From NCBI GenBank assembly GCA_013398615.1, contig VZSR01003807.1:8593869-8657868 (forward strand): a stretch of 64,000 bases of DNA, given 5' to 3'. Numbering within the stretch: the first letter of the stretch is position 1; every line of letters starts with the position of its first letter. The stretch comes from Brachypodius melanocephalos (taxonomy: Eukaryota; Chordata; Aves; Passeriformes; Pycnonotidae). Made by a program: the position numbers and the translations under genes. The notes under the pieces were generated by a model, which was not told where the DNA came from, made no database searches, and was given only the letters and a program-made list of their open reading frames with translations. Below, piece after piece: positions 1-12,800 of this stretch.

Positions 1-3000
1 GTTTTGCAAAATAAAGTTTTCAGCATTTTATCCTTTTTTTGTGCACAACCAAGAACAGAAAAAAATTTCCAGAAAGAACTTTTTGAAATCATGATTAATA
101 TACCAGGTACAAAATGCTGAAATTCAGATGTCCACAGCAACTAATACACTGTCATGTAATAGGTTCAAAATTTTATGCAAAGTCAGCTATACCAGGTTGA
201 ACATAGGGGTTTGTAGAAAGGGCTTAAGCACTGATTTGTTTAGTACCTTATATCACCTGATGCTCCTCTGCAAACCCCCTTTTTGGTAAGGTTTTGTTTG
301 TTTGAATCCTGCAGGGCTTTGTCTGTGACAGTGGTTCAGAGTTTTACAGTCTGCACTCAGGAACCCCTGGAAGGAAGCTTTGCTGATCTTAGCTGATGAG
401 TTTTGTGTAGAATCAGATACATGATCACCAAACAGAAGATTATGCAATATAAACCTATGCCTAAAAGCAGAAGTAATGTAGCATGTCCACTATTATATGC
501 TTTATTGTTTTTTCTTTCCAGTAAATATTCAAAACCACAGAGTAGAGATTTCTTTCTGTAACACCCAAAGACTGCCTGAAATGAAACATAGGAGTTGGAA
601 TTCGATTATCCTGGTGGATCCCCTCCAAGTCAGAATATTCCATGATTTTATGATTTGCAGAGACCCAGAGAAGCACTCTCCAATGAGATGACATCTCATT
701 GTAATAAGTATTGATTTGTGAGCAAGAGGGAGTAATTTGTGTCTCAACTGAAACTTGTGAATAAATCTAAATCATTTAGTAAATATTATTAATATACATA
801 CTGGAATGTGCACAGTGAATGATCTAACCTTTTCTTCTCCAAAATGATGTCTCAAATTTGTTAGGAGTACAATTGTTGCTGCAATATCTGTCGTGAAGTC
901 TCACATCAATTTTAGAAAATTTGCAGCTAGATGAAATGGGTAAAAGTGTTCTCTTGAGTATTCAAATGTACACCTGCATGCAAAATATAATTTTTCAGTC
1001 TGCTACCACAGGGATTTTATTCTTAAAATCAAAAGAATTACCTTATGCTTGTCTACAAGAAAAGAAAAAAATGAACCATTTGTTCTCAAACTTGCAAGTA
1101 TTTCTATTTGTCCGACAAAAAAGAAATCACGTTTGCATAATCTCAACTAAAGAACTGAATTTTTCAGAGTAATCTTCAGAGAATGATTGAGAGAATGAAT
1201 TTTAAATTAAAACACTTAATCTGCCTTAGTTATATCTGTCAGTAGTACTTCAGCTAGAGCTACATTCAATGGTTCAGCTCAGTGTATTTCTCCAGCACAG
1301 TGGACACATTGTCCACTACCTCCATTATGCCCTAAGTATTAAGTGAATTTCTATAATATGTTGAATGGTTGCTTTTAAAATTAGCATAAAATTCATCAAT
1401 GTAGAGTAATAACATTTTGTTCCACAAATGTTGACTCGGTTATTCATTCTTCATGATGCCTTCTTACTGATGAATAAACAGTCAGGAGAGACAGTACTAC
1501 ATCAGGGAAAAGGGAAGACAGAGCACTGAAGGTTGTTTTTATGCACAAGTACAGAGTAAATGATTTTTTGAGTGTAAATTGAGTTAATTTGTAGTCAATT
1601 TCAAAATGATTTTACCAAGAAAGATACTAAACTAAGAATGAGGAGACAATAGCTAATTATATCACTCAAGAGGCTTTGGCTTTTTATTGAGCCATATATA
1701 TACTTGATTGAATGGTGTTTCTGTAACAGCCAAACAAGATGCAATTCCAAAATGCTTAATTTTGCTGTGAGTTGGTAACTTAGAATAAGTAATTAAATTG
1801 GAAAGGTTTTAGACATAGTGTCACTTAAATCACAAACTTATATCATTAAATGTCTTCACCAGAGAGAAGAAATAGAGATCCACTGTAACTGTTCAGCATT
1901 TTGAACTAAGTCATCGAAAATTAAATCTTCATTATAGTAAATACTAAAAGACAGGTGACCCGAAGCCTATATTTCAATCTCCTAATGTTACATGTACTTC
2001 CATTAAAATATAATGAAATATAAATTGTTCATAATCAAACATTGGATTGTCTTGTCAGTGGAAATAGAAGGGATTCTCACATAAACAAGAAAATTGTAAG
2101 TCCTAGTCTATCTCCTCTATAGGGAAAATATAACCATACCCCAACATTTTTTTCTATATTTCATGTCTTCCTCAGGAAGACTCCTCAGGCTCCGAAACCA
2201 TAGGCAATTTAAAGTCTTGTGTATCCCTTCCTTAACAGTATTAGTCTCTGCAAGACTTAAAAGTGATCTTCCTTGGCTCATCAATGATCAAATGATCTGG
2301 AAAACTTTCACTTTTTATTAAGTATGGGTAGGCTGTAAATTTGGGCACTTGTCTTCACATTTGAGACAGAACTAACCTACAGCAGTTTTCTGAAGCATTT
2401 TCACTGAAACACTGAAGAGCTTCTTAATGTTCTGTTTCTGTAAAGCACATCTGCCTCACACATTAGAATGCTGACAGTGACTGGTGAAGTTTCAGTTTAG
2501 GTTTCATGGGAAAACCTCTGCTTCTTCAGATGTGACTGAATCTTGCAGTACTAGAAATTAAGAGCTTAGCTCAATGTAGAGATTCTAAGAGTTGACTAGT
2601 GTACCTTTTAATTTAGGTACTTGCAGCAGAGATATTCTAAGTGCTCTTAATGTTCTACTATCATATTAGGTGTAGATATCTTGTAGTCCTTATCATTTGA
2701 TAAGGAATTTGATGGAATATACTTGAATTATTTTTCTCCCTGACTACATCAAGAAAATTCTTTCATCTCAGCTTGCCAGAATCTGATCCAGTCAGTATCA
2801 CAGATTTTACATGTGTAAACTCTTAACTCTACCTGCTGGTTTCCATCATTACCTCCCTAAGATTTCTTCTAAGTAATACTGCAGGAGGCCTAATAATGCT
2901 ATGCAATCAGATCTAAAATTTTTCTTCAACTGAATTATTGCTAGGTGTGAGTCCACATTTACAAATATCATCATAGTTAAAGTAAGAAAAGCATGGCAGA

Positions 3001-4870
3001 ACTGAAGTCATAGGAACTCTGAATTGTTATATTGCTGGGCAGCATTACAATCTTTTACCCATTCTTTGCAAGTAATCACAGAGTTAGTGTCGCACACTGT
3101 TAAGCCATTTCTTTGGCAACTAGCTGTATTTATGTAGTGAAAACGGAAATCAAAATATGAATAGGTAATTAATGCCTCATTATTCAGTGAGTATTATTAC
3201 TCTTCTCTAGTACCGTACAGCTTGAAATATTTCAGATATTTATCTGAGATTTATAAGGAAATAAACTGTAATTCACATAAAATCAATAACTACTGCTTGT
3301 CAGCACCTCAGGGCTTATCATTATTAATATGTTTACCTTGTTAATATGTCACCTTAGAACACATGTAAAATGTAGTTTCTGAGTGCTTCATTCAATGATA
3401 GACCTGAATGTCAGGTATAGCTACTTGACTCATTAGCAGTCATGATATGATTTAATTTTTACCAGATTCCAAGAAATTAATTGACACTAACCGCTGATCT
3501 GTTTTTGTTAAGGGCTGTCAGTTTGTTGGGAATATTTTAGCAATATGAATAGGCAAAAATTGTTGTGATATGGCTAAATAGAGGCTAAATTTATTTCCCA
3601 GTACTTTCATTTCAACTCTTACATGGTCAGTAAGTTGATTCAAGATATTTTTTCTTAAATTAAGGGGGAAAATGCTCTAAAGCTCATTTTTGTATTCTGC
3701 TATGGTTTGTATTATATTGATGAGTCTCTGCTGCTTAGTCTTTAGTAATTAAAAGGTGCATGCAAAGAGATAGGATCGTGGTACAGCATAGCTGATTTTA
3801 ATGTTCTCAGAGCACCTTTCAGACCAAGAAATTTATCATAAAATCAATGTTGACACTAAGCTACATAATACAGAAGTGTAAATCAGTGGTCTGGAAATAG
3901 ATCAGAAATCATGCAGAGGCACAAAGTAATCATAGTTTTTCTAAAAGGCACATGGTGAGATCCAGTTAGCTTAAACCACATACAGGTTTGGCTAACAGAA
4001 TTGCTTCCAGTGACACTGAAAAACATCTTCTTTCCTGACTGTAGAGAAAATGAAATGTTTCATTTACAAAATCTACTTCAATATACACCCAAAATATATC
4101 TATCCACACTGGGGGAGAATGGACAACCATTTGTTTCTCGGTCTACACTAGGCTAAGAGAGCAGCTACTTAAGAGGCAAAACAGATTATATATGACCTCG
4201 CCAATATGAAGGCAGAATCCATCACAAAGAAACGTAAAGAAGACAATACAAATGTAAAAAAGTTTAGAGAACCAGAAGCAAAAAAATCAATCAAGTTTTA
4301 AAACAGAATTTCATCGGGATCTATATATAGTGCTCAGACTTCCAGCCACCCTAATGGAAACTGGACAAGGTGGATGTTCATGCAGGACTTTTCTCTCATT
4401 TGTAATATGCAGTGCAGAGCCTGGGAGTTTAAAAAAAAAAACCCTGAAGTAAGAACATATAATAGAAAATAATTGCGTGAATAAAAAAGATCGTGTACCT
4501 AAACCAGCTGGACTCATGTCCATCAATATAGATAAAGAGGAGGAAATTTAGAGTGCAGAATGTTTTCAAATTCCCAATTAATTCAATATGCAACTATTTT
4601 TGCCTTTTGTACTATCAAGATCAGATGTCCTTTTCAACAACATAAAATTAAGCTGGAATAAAGGAATCCCCAGATGAGACTGCTTAGCCTGTGATTTCTA
4701 GAATCACGTGAACTGGTCTAATAATTTCTTCTGTCCTAGATCTGAAAGTGTCACATCTTTAGGTATAATACATCCTGGCTTTTTTGACTCATGGTTTATT
4801 TCTTAATGCCTTTCAATCATAATATTTAATGTATTTTTATTAGCATTATGTATATTTATTACTGTTATTT
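1..4870. other. Unique AT-rich non-coding DNA, no gene seen
   Basis: This stretch is AT-rich and CpG-poor and has stop codons in all frames at short intervals. Open frames do not exceed about 83 codons and show no recognisable domain. I see no interspersed repeat that I can name. One small perfect hairpin lies at 2689-2706 (8-bp arms, 2-base spacer). An A-run at 4431-4441 is the only other simple sequence. It is best read as intergenic or intronic DNA. Confidence 0.7.
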
Positions 4871-5103
4871 CAGTGGTATCCAGTGAATGCACAAATGGCA
4901 GTGGGCACAAATTGAAGCACAAGAAATTCCATCTATTCATGAGAAAAAACCTTTTTACAGTGAGTGTGTTCAACCACTGAAAGAAGTTACCCAGCGAGAT
5001 TGTTCAAACCCCATCCGGAAATGCCTCTGAGCGATATGGTCTAGTTGTCCGTGCCTTGAGTAAGGAGCTTGTACTTAATGATCTCTAGGGATGCTTTTGA
5101 TGT
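4871..5103 (+). mobile_element. CR1 LINE fragment, 3' end with decayed ORF2 C-terminus
   Basis: This is the 3' part of a chicken-repeat-1 (CR1) non-LTR retrotransposon in plus orientation. Translating from about 4897 gives GSGHKLKHKKFHLF and then RKNLFTVSVFNH, which matches the well-known C-terminal stretch of CR1 ORF2 (HKLKH...FHLN.RK.FFTV.V..HW). The codon after the H of the usual HW pair is TGA at 4978-4980, so the frame is broken at the tryptophan. Downstream, the phrase ending near 5090 matches the usual CR1 tail (a line like 'gatgatctctag'). The usual terminal ATTCTATG repeats are not recognisable. The many substitutions suggest an old copy. Confidence 0.85.
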
Positions 5104-5294
5104 TTAGTTGATCCTAATATTAATATTATGGGAGATTTGTATTTATAGATCTGTGTAGAATTAATGGCAAGAAAGGTAGAAAATAATGAAAATGTAATTT
5201 CATGTTAGACTTCAGAAATACCCTTTATTGCAGTACTCATGATAGGTCATTCTGAATTTGAATGCTTTGCAGAATTATTCATTTGTGAGGGCAA
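5104..5294. other. Unique DNA, nothing recognised
   Basis: A short AT-rich stretch between the CR1 fragment and the T/G-rich tract. No open frame, repeat or signal stands out. Confidence 0.6.
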
Positions 5295-5384
5295 GTTGGG
5301 GGGGTTTTATTGGTTTGGTTTTTTTTGGTTTTTTGTGGGGTTTTTTTTTGGTTTGTTTTTTTGTTGTTTTTTTGGGTTTTTTGT
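5295..5384 (+). repeat. T/G-rich low-complexity tract
   Basis: About 90 bases made almost only of T and G on the plus strand: a run of G at 5298-5304, then blocks of TTTGG, TTTTGG and GGGG separated by long T runs. The complementary strand is A/C rich. It resembles the A-rich, C-interrupted simple repeats common in passerine genomes. It produces a spurious lysine/proline/glutamine-rich open frame on the minus strand. Confidence 0.85.
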
Positions 5385-6524
5385 AGCCAGATGAGAAACA
5401 TCTCCCCTATATTGATGTAGCAAGAAAGCAAAATCAAATTTCAAATGTAACTTGGGAGGGCTACACAATGAAAAGGTGGTATGGACTTGCATCAAAAAAT
5501 GCAGTAGAACAAGGGAGACAGGAAGGATGTAATCTAGAGCAAGTGCGATCTTGGCAGTGCAGGTATCTGGATATTATAAGCGAGTGATTTTTCTCAAGAT
5601 AGATTCCCAGACTAATAAGTCCCGTTTCCACCATTTGTACCTGAGGTTGACATTTCCGATCTTCCAGAGTGCTCAGTTTTGGGCAGGACGGCAGAGCGCG
5701 TACGCGATCCTGCCAGGCCACCAGGCAGAAGTGACTGCAAGCTCTGAGCGCTGGTCAGTTCCTGTCCTGCTCTTCCACCACAGCTCTTGGCTCTCTGCTC
5801 ATGGCTGTCCAAGAGTCAAACATTTCCTGCTTGGCAGCCAGATGGAAAGGAAGTCCCATCTGCTTCCTGGTGTTGGAGGTGGCATGGAGAGCCAATAAAA
5901 ACAAATGTACAAAGTGAGACAGGATTTGGTGACCCCTCATAGTGAATCTTTGTGTCATCCTGCTGGAAGGCAATCGTTGTTCCGGTGTATAATTAATTGC
6001 ATGGCTAAAACCATATCCACGGTCCCAAAACAAAGAGGATTAGAGGGTTTAAATGTTTAGATATTCCTGTTTCCGTTTTCTTTTGTAAATGTATCTTATG
6101 ATGCATTACTGGACTTGGATCAGTCAGGGTTTTATCACTCACATATCACCTCAGGAGAAAAAAGGGATTTTACTGATTGTTTAAGGTAATTTAATGCTTA
6201 TGAAAAGTGACAGAAAAGTTGATAACCTTAAAGTCTTCTTCTTCTGGGATGGTTATCCTCTGAATTATATGCGATGCCTTCAGATTCTGATTCAAACCTG
6301 TTTCCTGCATCTTAAATCGGTCTTTTTCTTTATTCTCTGACCAGTCTTGGACCCTATGTTGGTTGGTGTAAGTCATCATAACAATGTATCTAGACTTACT
6401 TCAAAGAGAGTAGAGGTAGATTGATTGATTGGTTGGGTTTTGGCAGTCTTAAGGTAGGTAATATACTATATTGCTCTGCATTTTTTTTAAACTTCCTTTC
6501 ATTCTTTTTAAAAGCTAGGGATTT
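5385..6524. other. Unique DNA with a CpG palindrome, no gene called
   Basis: This stretch is somewhat more GC-rich than its surroundings near 5640-5900. It holds overlapping open frames on both strands (up to 115 codons on plus, 5551-5898) with no recognisable domain, which is what a GC-richer patch gives by chance. A perfect 10-bp palindrome of CG steps lies at 5697-5706. No repeat family was recognised. Confidence 0.55.
5697..5706. other. CpG-dense perfect palindrome
   Basis: The decamer cgcgtacgcg is self-complementary and carries four CpG dinucleotides. With the preceding gc step it forms a small CpG cluster inside strongly CpG-depleted sequence. The length is too small for a CpG island, and the match to the NRF1 consensus is imperfect because the centre is GTAC instead of CATG. 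No function can be assigned. Confidence 0.5.
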
Positions 6525-6602
6525 AGGTTTGGGGGTTTTTTTTGTTTGGCTTGGGCTTTTTGTTTGTTTTGGTTTGGGATTTTGTTTTGTTTTGGTTTTT
6601 TC
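6525..6602 (+). repeat. T/G-rich low-complexity tract
   Basis: About 78 bases of T and G with only occasional other bases (GGTTTGGGGG, T8, GTTTGG, TTTTG units). It is similar in texture and strand to the tract at 5295-5384 about 1.2 kb upstream. It produces a hydrophobic F/L/V/W/G-rich open frame that should not be taken as a protein. Confidence 0.85.
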
Positions 6603-8686
6603 TTCTTTCAGTACACTTCTTGTGTTTCATATTTGAAGATAGCTTTTACCATCATCTTTGACTTCACTGTTATTCTTCTCATCAGTACAGTCAACAAATC
6701 AGACAGAAAATGCTACCAATGCCAAGTTATCTTATGGTTATACTAGGGAGCTCTTTTCAGCTTTTTCCAGAGGAAAAAAGAAAGCAGATAAGTCGGTGCT
6801 CTGAATAGTTTTTAAACTAGAAATTTTCATGTTTAATGTTTTTGCTCTCTTTCTTGTAAAAAACAGGTCAGACAAAATGATGGCAGTTAGACTTTTAAAA
6901 TCTAGATCACACAAACATTTTCATAGCCATTAATTTTCCATTACTTTATCTGAGTGTAGTGCCTATTTTATTTGGTTACATTTTATCTGATACAGATGTT
7001 TTGCTCTGCAGTTTTTTACAATATAAGACTTAAGCACTGGGGAAAAAAAATAAAGAAATATGGATTCTAGTTGCAATGTTCTCTATTTCTGCAAATACAG
7101 GTAGCAGAGTGACTTAGGAGAAAAGAAAACCTAGAGATATCTACCAGTAGGGCATAGGTGATGATGACCAGTATTCTAAAGGCATAAGATGCCAGATAAT
7201 TGCTACCCCTTAGGGTGATCTTGAAGTGGAAGACCTGGTCCAATACTACTTAACTCTTCAGTTTGCATTATAGTATGATGTTCTTCAAGGACAGGTTCTT
7301 CATAAGGTATTCAGAGATCAGGGATGTTAATAAAGGAAGAATGGCATTTATGTTCTTCTGGAATTCCAGCAGCCACTTTATTAACAACATTTAATAATAT
7401 CAAAATACTCAGTGGTATCGTGCTTTGTTGGAATCAGTTTTGTGAAAGATTGAAATGATACTGCCCATCATTTGATGAAGCAGACACCAAACATGTCCAA
7501 CAGCAGTTTCTGAAGCTGTGCATGGGGAGGTATAAACCTGGCCAAATTGCTTGTCAGATCTTCCTCAGAGTCCAAAAACTGATCTTCCTGAGATCAAGAT
7601 CAGAAGAGAGAAATTATTAGAAAGATAGTATTTAAAGATATCTCTAGGAGCAGAAGCAGTGATTGACACTGGGCTGACTTATAGGTAACTTTATCCTCAT
7701 GCTGGTGCCACATTTGAACCAGTTTTGGCACAGACTTCTCTGTGGTGAATAACTGAGGACCAAACATCAATGGAGATTTTAAATCAGGGCCATGCAGTTT
7801 CTCTTTTTTGAAATATGGTGTGTTTCTTGGTGAAGTCACTGTCTGAACTTGAATCTGTTTGAATTGTGCTGCCCTACACTGCTTGTTCTGAAAATGCTTG
7901 CAAAGCATTGAAATGTTTGTGTTCTTTAAACCTGAAGTGCTCAGGTTTAAAAGTTATATGTATCATTCACAGTACTTGCCCATTTTCAATGACTGAAATA
8001 AAGTAATTTACAATGATTCAGAATGTTTGAACATTACTTGTAAAATAACATTTCTTGTCATTGCTGAGAGACTTGCTGAAGTATCTCTTAGATGTTAACT
8101 GAAAGTTATTCATGTTTTCTTATCAAAACTTGCTTCAGCAGATAAGTAAATTGAGGTTTAGGTTGAAGGGGAATGAAACAGAGCTATGTCTCATCTCTAC
8201 AAGCAATTGCATAAAAAGATATATTTAAAAAAATTAAAATTATGACATGAGGCTATGAAATGATAAAATTTAAGATGGTAGGTATTCTTATCTTGAATTT
8301 CTTAACCCTCTTGTCCAAGACTGTCTTTAGTGCATCAGTAAATATAATTATATTGACAATCCTTATCCCTGCCTTCTGAATCCTGTTTTCACGGCCTATC
8401 TCATCTCTTATTTCCACTCTGCTCAGTAGTGCCCCATGACTTACTCCTATCATAATTTATTCCCCTGTCTTCTCTAACTTTTTTCCCCTCTACTTTTGAC
8501 ACTCTAAATCAAGGGGTATTATTGGGAGACCTAAAGAAGTGTTTACTGACCTCAGTTTAGGTGCTCAGACTTTGTACTTGGAGCACAAGTCGTGACAACA
8601 TTATGTCCAGTCCCTTAGGGATGGCACTTCTGAGGAAATAAACTGTTAAAATCTTAATCTGTTGAACAGGTGTGAACTTCCTTCTC

Positions 8687-8690
<4 letters not shown>
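6603..8690. other. Unique AT-rich DNA, no gene seen
   Basis: No repeat family or recognisable coding segment. The longest open frame is about 102 codons on the minus strand (7600-7908), without a recognisable domain. A short A-rich stretch lies at about 7043-7058. Confidence 0.65.

Positions 8691-8722
<32 letters not shown>
8691..8722. repeat. (CA)16 microsatellite
   Basis: Sixteen uninterrupted CA dinucleotides, followed by a decayed continuation (TACAGATACACG). The length is in the range that is usually polymorphic in vertebrates, so this is a plausible genotyping marker. The minus-strand frame through it encodes alternating V and C, which is an artefact. Confidence 0.97.
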
Positions 8723-8726
<4 letters not shown>

Positions 8727-9707
8727 GATACACGCCCCACCCACCAACAGCATGAAATTTAATCAACTACGGTCAGATTTCAGAGGGATGCCAAAAGACA
8801 CATCCTTGATATGAAGTGTGCTTATTCCTCCCTCTGTCCCGGGTTTTAATCTGAAATGTGAAACACTCAGTTTAAGGTCACTGGAATCAGTTCACATGGA
8901 CAAAACTTCTTTTTCCATAACCTTGTCCTTGAAAGCAGTCAAGATATTTTTGCTGTAATATACCCAAAACAAACAAACAAACAAACAAATTTAAAGCTCA
9001 TCCAATGAAGATGGCTAAGATGGAAAATTTTATCTAAAATGATTGAAGCTTGGTAATGATACAAGCACCTGGAAAGAAGAGCCATTAAGTTGGAGGTGTC
9101 AGGGAATCTAAATAAGTTTGACTATTATCTTTGGCTTTGAAGTATGTATTAAAACCATTACTTTACAGATCCCAAAGTGTTAATCAAATGCATTCATTTT
9201 CCTTCACAATTGAGTGCAGACACAGTAACCAAGGCAGCAGCTCTATCACAGGTAATGGTGACTAAATATAGGTGCTAAAACAATGCCTATGCTTTGGTCT
9301 TGTGATTCTCTGTAAGAAGCCCAGCACTATTCCTATGCTTTGATTACTCTTGGGATCCTTGTAAATCTTGAATGTGTGTGGTGAACTGAACTTTTGCTGT
9401 TCAAATGCTTGGGTAGCATGTTAAGATGGCCAGATGGTGGAGTAGAGGGCACAAGCAGAGCAATGAAAATTGCTTGCTGTTGTTATCACTGAAGATCACT
9501 AATAAGAAGAGATCCTATGTGCTCCTGATAATTATCTTGAACAGATTCATATCTGTGGAGGTGGGGTTTTCAAATATCCTCTGGCCTAAGATGTGGCATG
9601 AAGGGTTAAATGCCAGTAAGATCAATGGAACTGGTCAGTGCTGTTTAAACCACTGAGTTTTAACTTACTATTGCCAAAAAGTCACAGTTCTGCAGATACT
9701 GCTGCCT
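8723..9707. other. Unique DNA with an AAAC repeat, no gene seen
   Basis: Apart from the AAAC repeat at 8966-8989, this segment has no recognisable repeat or gene. The open frame at 9426-9656 (76 codons, plus) has no recognisable domain. Confidence 0.6.
8966..8989. repeat. (AAAC)6 simple repeat
   Basis: Six perfect AAAC units in tandem, flanked by ordinary AT-rich sequence. It is a simple tetranucleotide microsatellite. Confidence 0.93.
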
Positions 9708-9736
9708 AACTTCTGATTTCTCAGAAATCAGAAGTT
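9708..9736. repeat. Perfect 14-bp inverted repeat, 1-base spacer
   Basis: The left arm aacttctgatttct (9708-9721) is followed by one C and then its exact reverse complement agaaatcagaagtt (9723-9736). In DNA this can extrude as a small cruciform, and in RNA it would form a hairpin closed by the innermost bases. The spacer is too tight for a normal microRNA loop. A T-run and a repeated AGAGCTTTT follow at 9738-9761. It is not a bacterial-type terminator, because the genome is eukaryotic. Confidence 0.9.
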
Positions 9737-9838
9737 GAAGAGCTTTTTTTTAAGAGCTTTTGAATGGTTCTTTCCAAAAACTCTGAAAGAATAATTTTCA
9801 TTCTAAAGTTTAAAGAAAATGTTAACCCATACCTGCTT

Positions 9839-9859
9839 CCCCCCTCCCCCCCTCCCCCC
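9839..9859 (-). repeat. C-rich tract, G-quadruplex capable on minus strand
   Basis: Three C runs of six, seven and six bases are separated by single T residues. The complementary strand has G6-A-G7-A-G6, which can supply four runs of at least three G when the long runs are split. Such tracts are expected to form G-quadruplexes on the G strand and i-motifs on the C strand. No gene promoter is visible nearby. Confidence 0.85.
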
Positions 9860-12800
9860 ACTATTTCCATAAAAAAGAAAATCAAGTTCTGGTCTAAGTT
9901 ACTTTTAAAAATTGTTTTATTTGTGAAACTCGTGGATATGGGAAATTATAATTTGCTCACAGCATGTGCTTATACAATTAAATCAGAGCATCCAAATGTA
10001 AATTAATTTCTCCTTCAGAGTTCACAGGATATTCACATTGGCTGTATTTTAAGACAAGACACATACTTTCTTTGTTTTGTCTTAGCACAGTTATAATCTC
10101 AAAAGTACTGAACAGGATTAATTTTTGTTTCTTTTTGTCCTTTTGGGATTTTTTTTTCTTGTAAAATGGTCATCTGTAGATATGGTGATTACATTACTTT
10201 TTTGAGAAATGAAACAAAGATACTGGATTTTAAACACCAGTCTGTTTCCTTTGTTAACAAAATAAACAGTCCAAGTAAAAGATTTTCTGAACTCCGTAGG
10301 AACATTTTCTATCTCTGTGAAAAATAGTTGAAAAATCAGCTGCTGTAGATCAGTATTGACATTTCCTGTGTCACCTCCCTCCATGAACTGCAGGGCAGAA
10401 ACAACCCCTGAAGTGTGTAAATAGAGGCTAAGATTTCTGACAGCCATAGAGAATTTATTTGTATCCCAGGATAATTTGTCAGAACTGTAGAAAAATTACC
10501 ATATTTCCCAAATTATGCCATTCTTAAACCATTTAAACCCTGTTTAATTATCTGCTAAATTAGTTTTAGTAACAAGAATTTTGTATACTTTTTATACCAA
10601 AGCTGTAGGCCTTGAAGACGTCAGGAGGTGGAGAAAGTCTGTTTTGCCCAATGTTTGTGGTTTTACTTTCCACCAATGTTCTATCATGGGGATCCCAGAA
10701 GCATTTGAGTAGACTGCATTCAACTCCATGCAGTGTCTCATGATCTCACCACATGATCACTAAGACCATTTCACATACCCTGTCATCACAAAACATTCCT
10801 CTGGAAGGAACAATTTGTTTACATGGGAAAGATCTCATGTATTTTAGGATTTTTTTTCATGTGATGTAACAGAGGAAAACAAAGATAACAGTTAATTTTC
10901 AAAGAGAAATACAAACAGGCACCAAGTAGCCCTTTAGGAAGACTTTTCCTAGCTTCAATACCATCAGAAATGTTTACGCTTTATTTTGGGACATTTGAGA
11001 AGCGACCTCTGTTTTGCAGCAAGAAATCTGAGAGTGTCATATAGAGTTGTGCCAATAGCTGGTAGTTCAGCATGCTGTTTCTGACAGGGACCTCTATCAG
11101 CTGCCTCAGAAAATGTTACAGAATCAACTGGCCACAGCAATGTTCTTCTTAACCCATGTTTGTTGGATGTTGATCTGCCTTGAAGCCTAAATCTCCCCAT
11201 AAACTCCTTTGGGCTTTTAGAAATGCTTATTTTGGATGTTCTTCCTACCCACATATGTCCAAGATTTTTTTGGGTTCTTCTGGACTCCTGACCTAAATCA
11301 TACTTCAGGGCATGAATCCCAGACTGATTGCATGTTCTTGCTAATTGTTTCATTCATATTCCATTCCCCACACCACAAATGGGAAGAAAAGTTTAAGTTA
11401 AGCAGTTAGCTATGTATGCCAGAGCTGCACTGTTGGGTTTTTTTTTAATGTAAAAGATTGTTGCTTGTTTTGCACTAGCAGTGCAAGTATCTAATACTTA
11501 ATATTTGGTTTATGTCACTTGATTTAAAAGAAAAGTATTTTATTTATCATCATTGCAGAAATCCTCTCTGTTTTGGTAGCTTTGAAACCTTCAGGCATGA
11601 GTCCCAAACTTTGCACCCACTCTGAATCTCTTAAGTCTTAGGAATTGAAGTAATGCTCTAAACTACAAATTAAATAACTAGTGGTAAATATCTACAACAT
11701 TGTTAATCAATATGAATATAAGATTTTATTGTGCCTTTGGCCTGAAGATTTTTACAAATGTTAGTTATGAATCTTTCTGCTTAGCAAGTGTTGAATAACA
11801 CTGAATTGGTATGACAGTAATTTGCACTACATCTGCATCTTTAATGTAATACAAATATGATGCACAGCACAGAAGAACTGTGATTACTGTAGTGACCTGT
11901 ATCCACATATTTATTTCCTATTCGATTTGGAGACTGATGCTGCTCTATACCCACAGAATGTAAACTGCTTATAAGGTCACTGTTGTACTACTGGGCATCA
12001 TGGGGCCATTTTTACTGGGGACACAAAGATCTGCATGGCCTTTCCTCAGTCATGCACAAACAGGTAGATTTTCTTGGGGAAAAAATGTGGTTGGAACCTA
12101 CCAGCAACTCAGTACGGCCAAGCAGCCACAGAAAATACTCATATCTGGATTACTCATCTGACCAAATCTGTCTTCTGCAGTTTCTGGCTGCTTCTTCCAG
12201 ATCCCACCTTCCCTGGCTCACCCATTTTTCAAACTTATCCCCCTCTAAAACAAACCCATTTAAACATTTTGTAAAGCCACAGATGGCTGGGTAGGAATTT
12301 TTGAAGGAATCTGTCATTGTCTCTTATACTTGGTTCTGTTTCTTTTTTGCAGTTTTCATTTCTCAAAAGGGCTTCAGGATAAAGACTGTATTATCTTAAT
12401 ATTTGCAAATTATCTAGTACAACATGTTAGACTCCATATTTTTGTCGGGATTAAGAAGTAAAATATTTTTCAGACACTACAATTCACCACCATCATCTGT
12501 GGCTACTGAAACATGAGATAATACACAATTTAAAAATACAGAACAGTATGTACCACTTATTTTTTGTTAATTATTCATCTGGATAGTAATTCTATTCAAA
12601 ACTGTATATAAAAAATGCCATTACAGCTTTATTAATTAGTCTTAGCATAAGCAGAGCTTCAGTGTTTGGAATACTCTCCTCTTTAGTTGGCCATGTGTTA
12701 TAACATGACGTCTGTCCATGGCAGTGCAGGGTATCCTGTACCAGCTGTACAGCCCAGGGGCTGCACTCTGCAAGTGTGAATTCTCACCTCATACACCTGA

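Noticed and set aside
8557..8766. Minus-strand frame with repeated VC residues
   Set aside because: Created by the CA microsatellite.
9708..9761. Rho-independent terminator (hairpin followed by T-run)
   Set aside because: The sequence is vertebrate, where this type of terminator is not used. The resemblance is coincidental.
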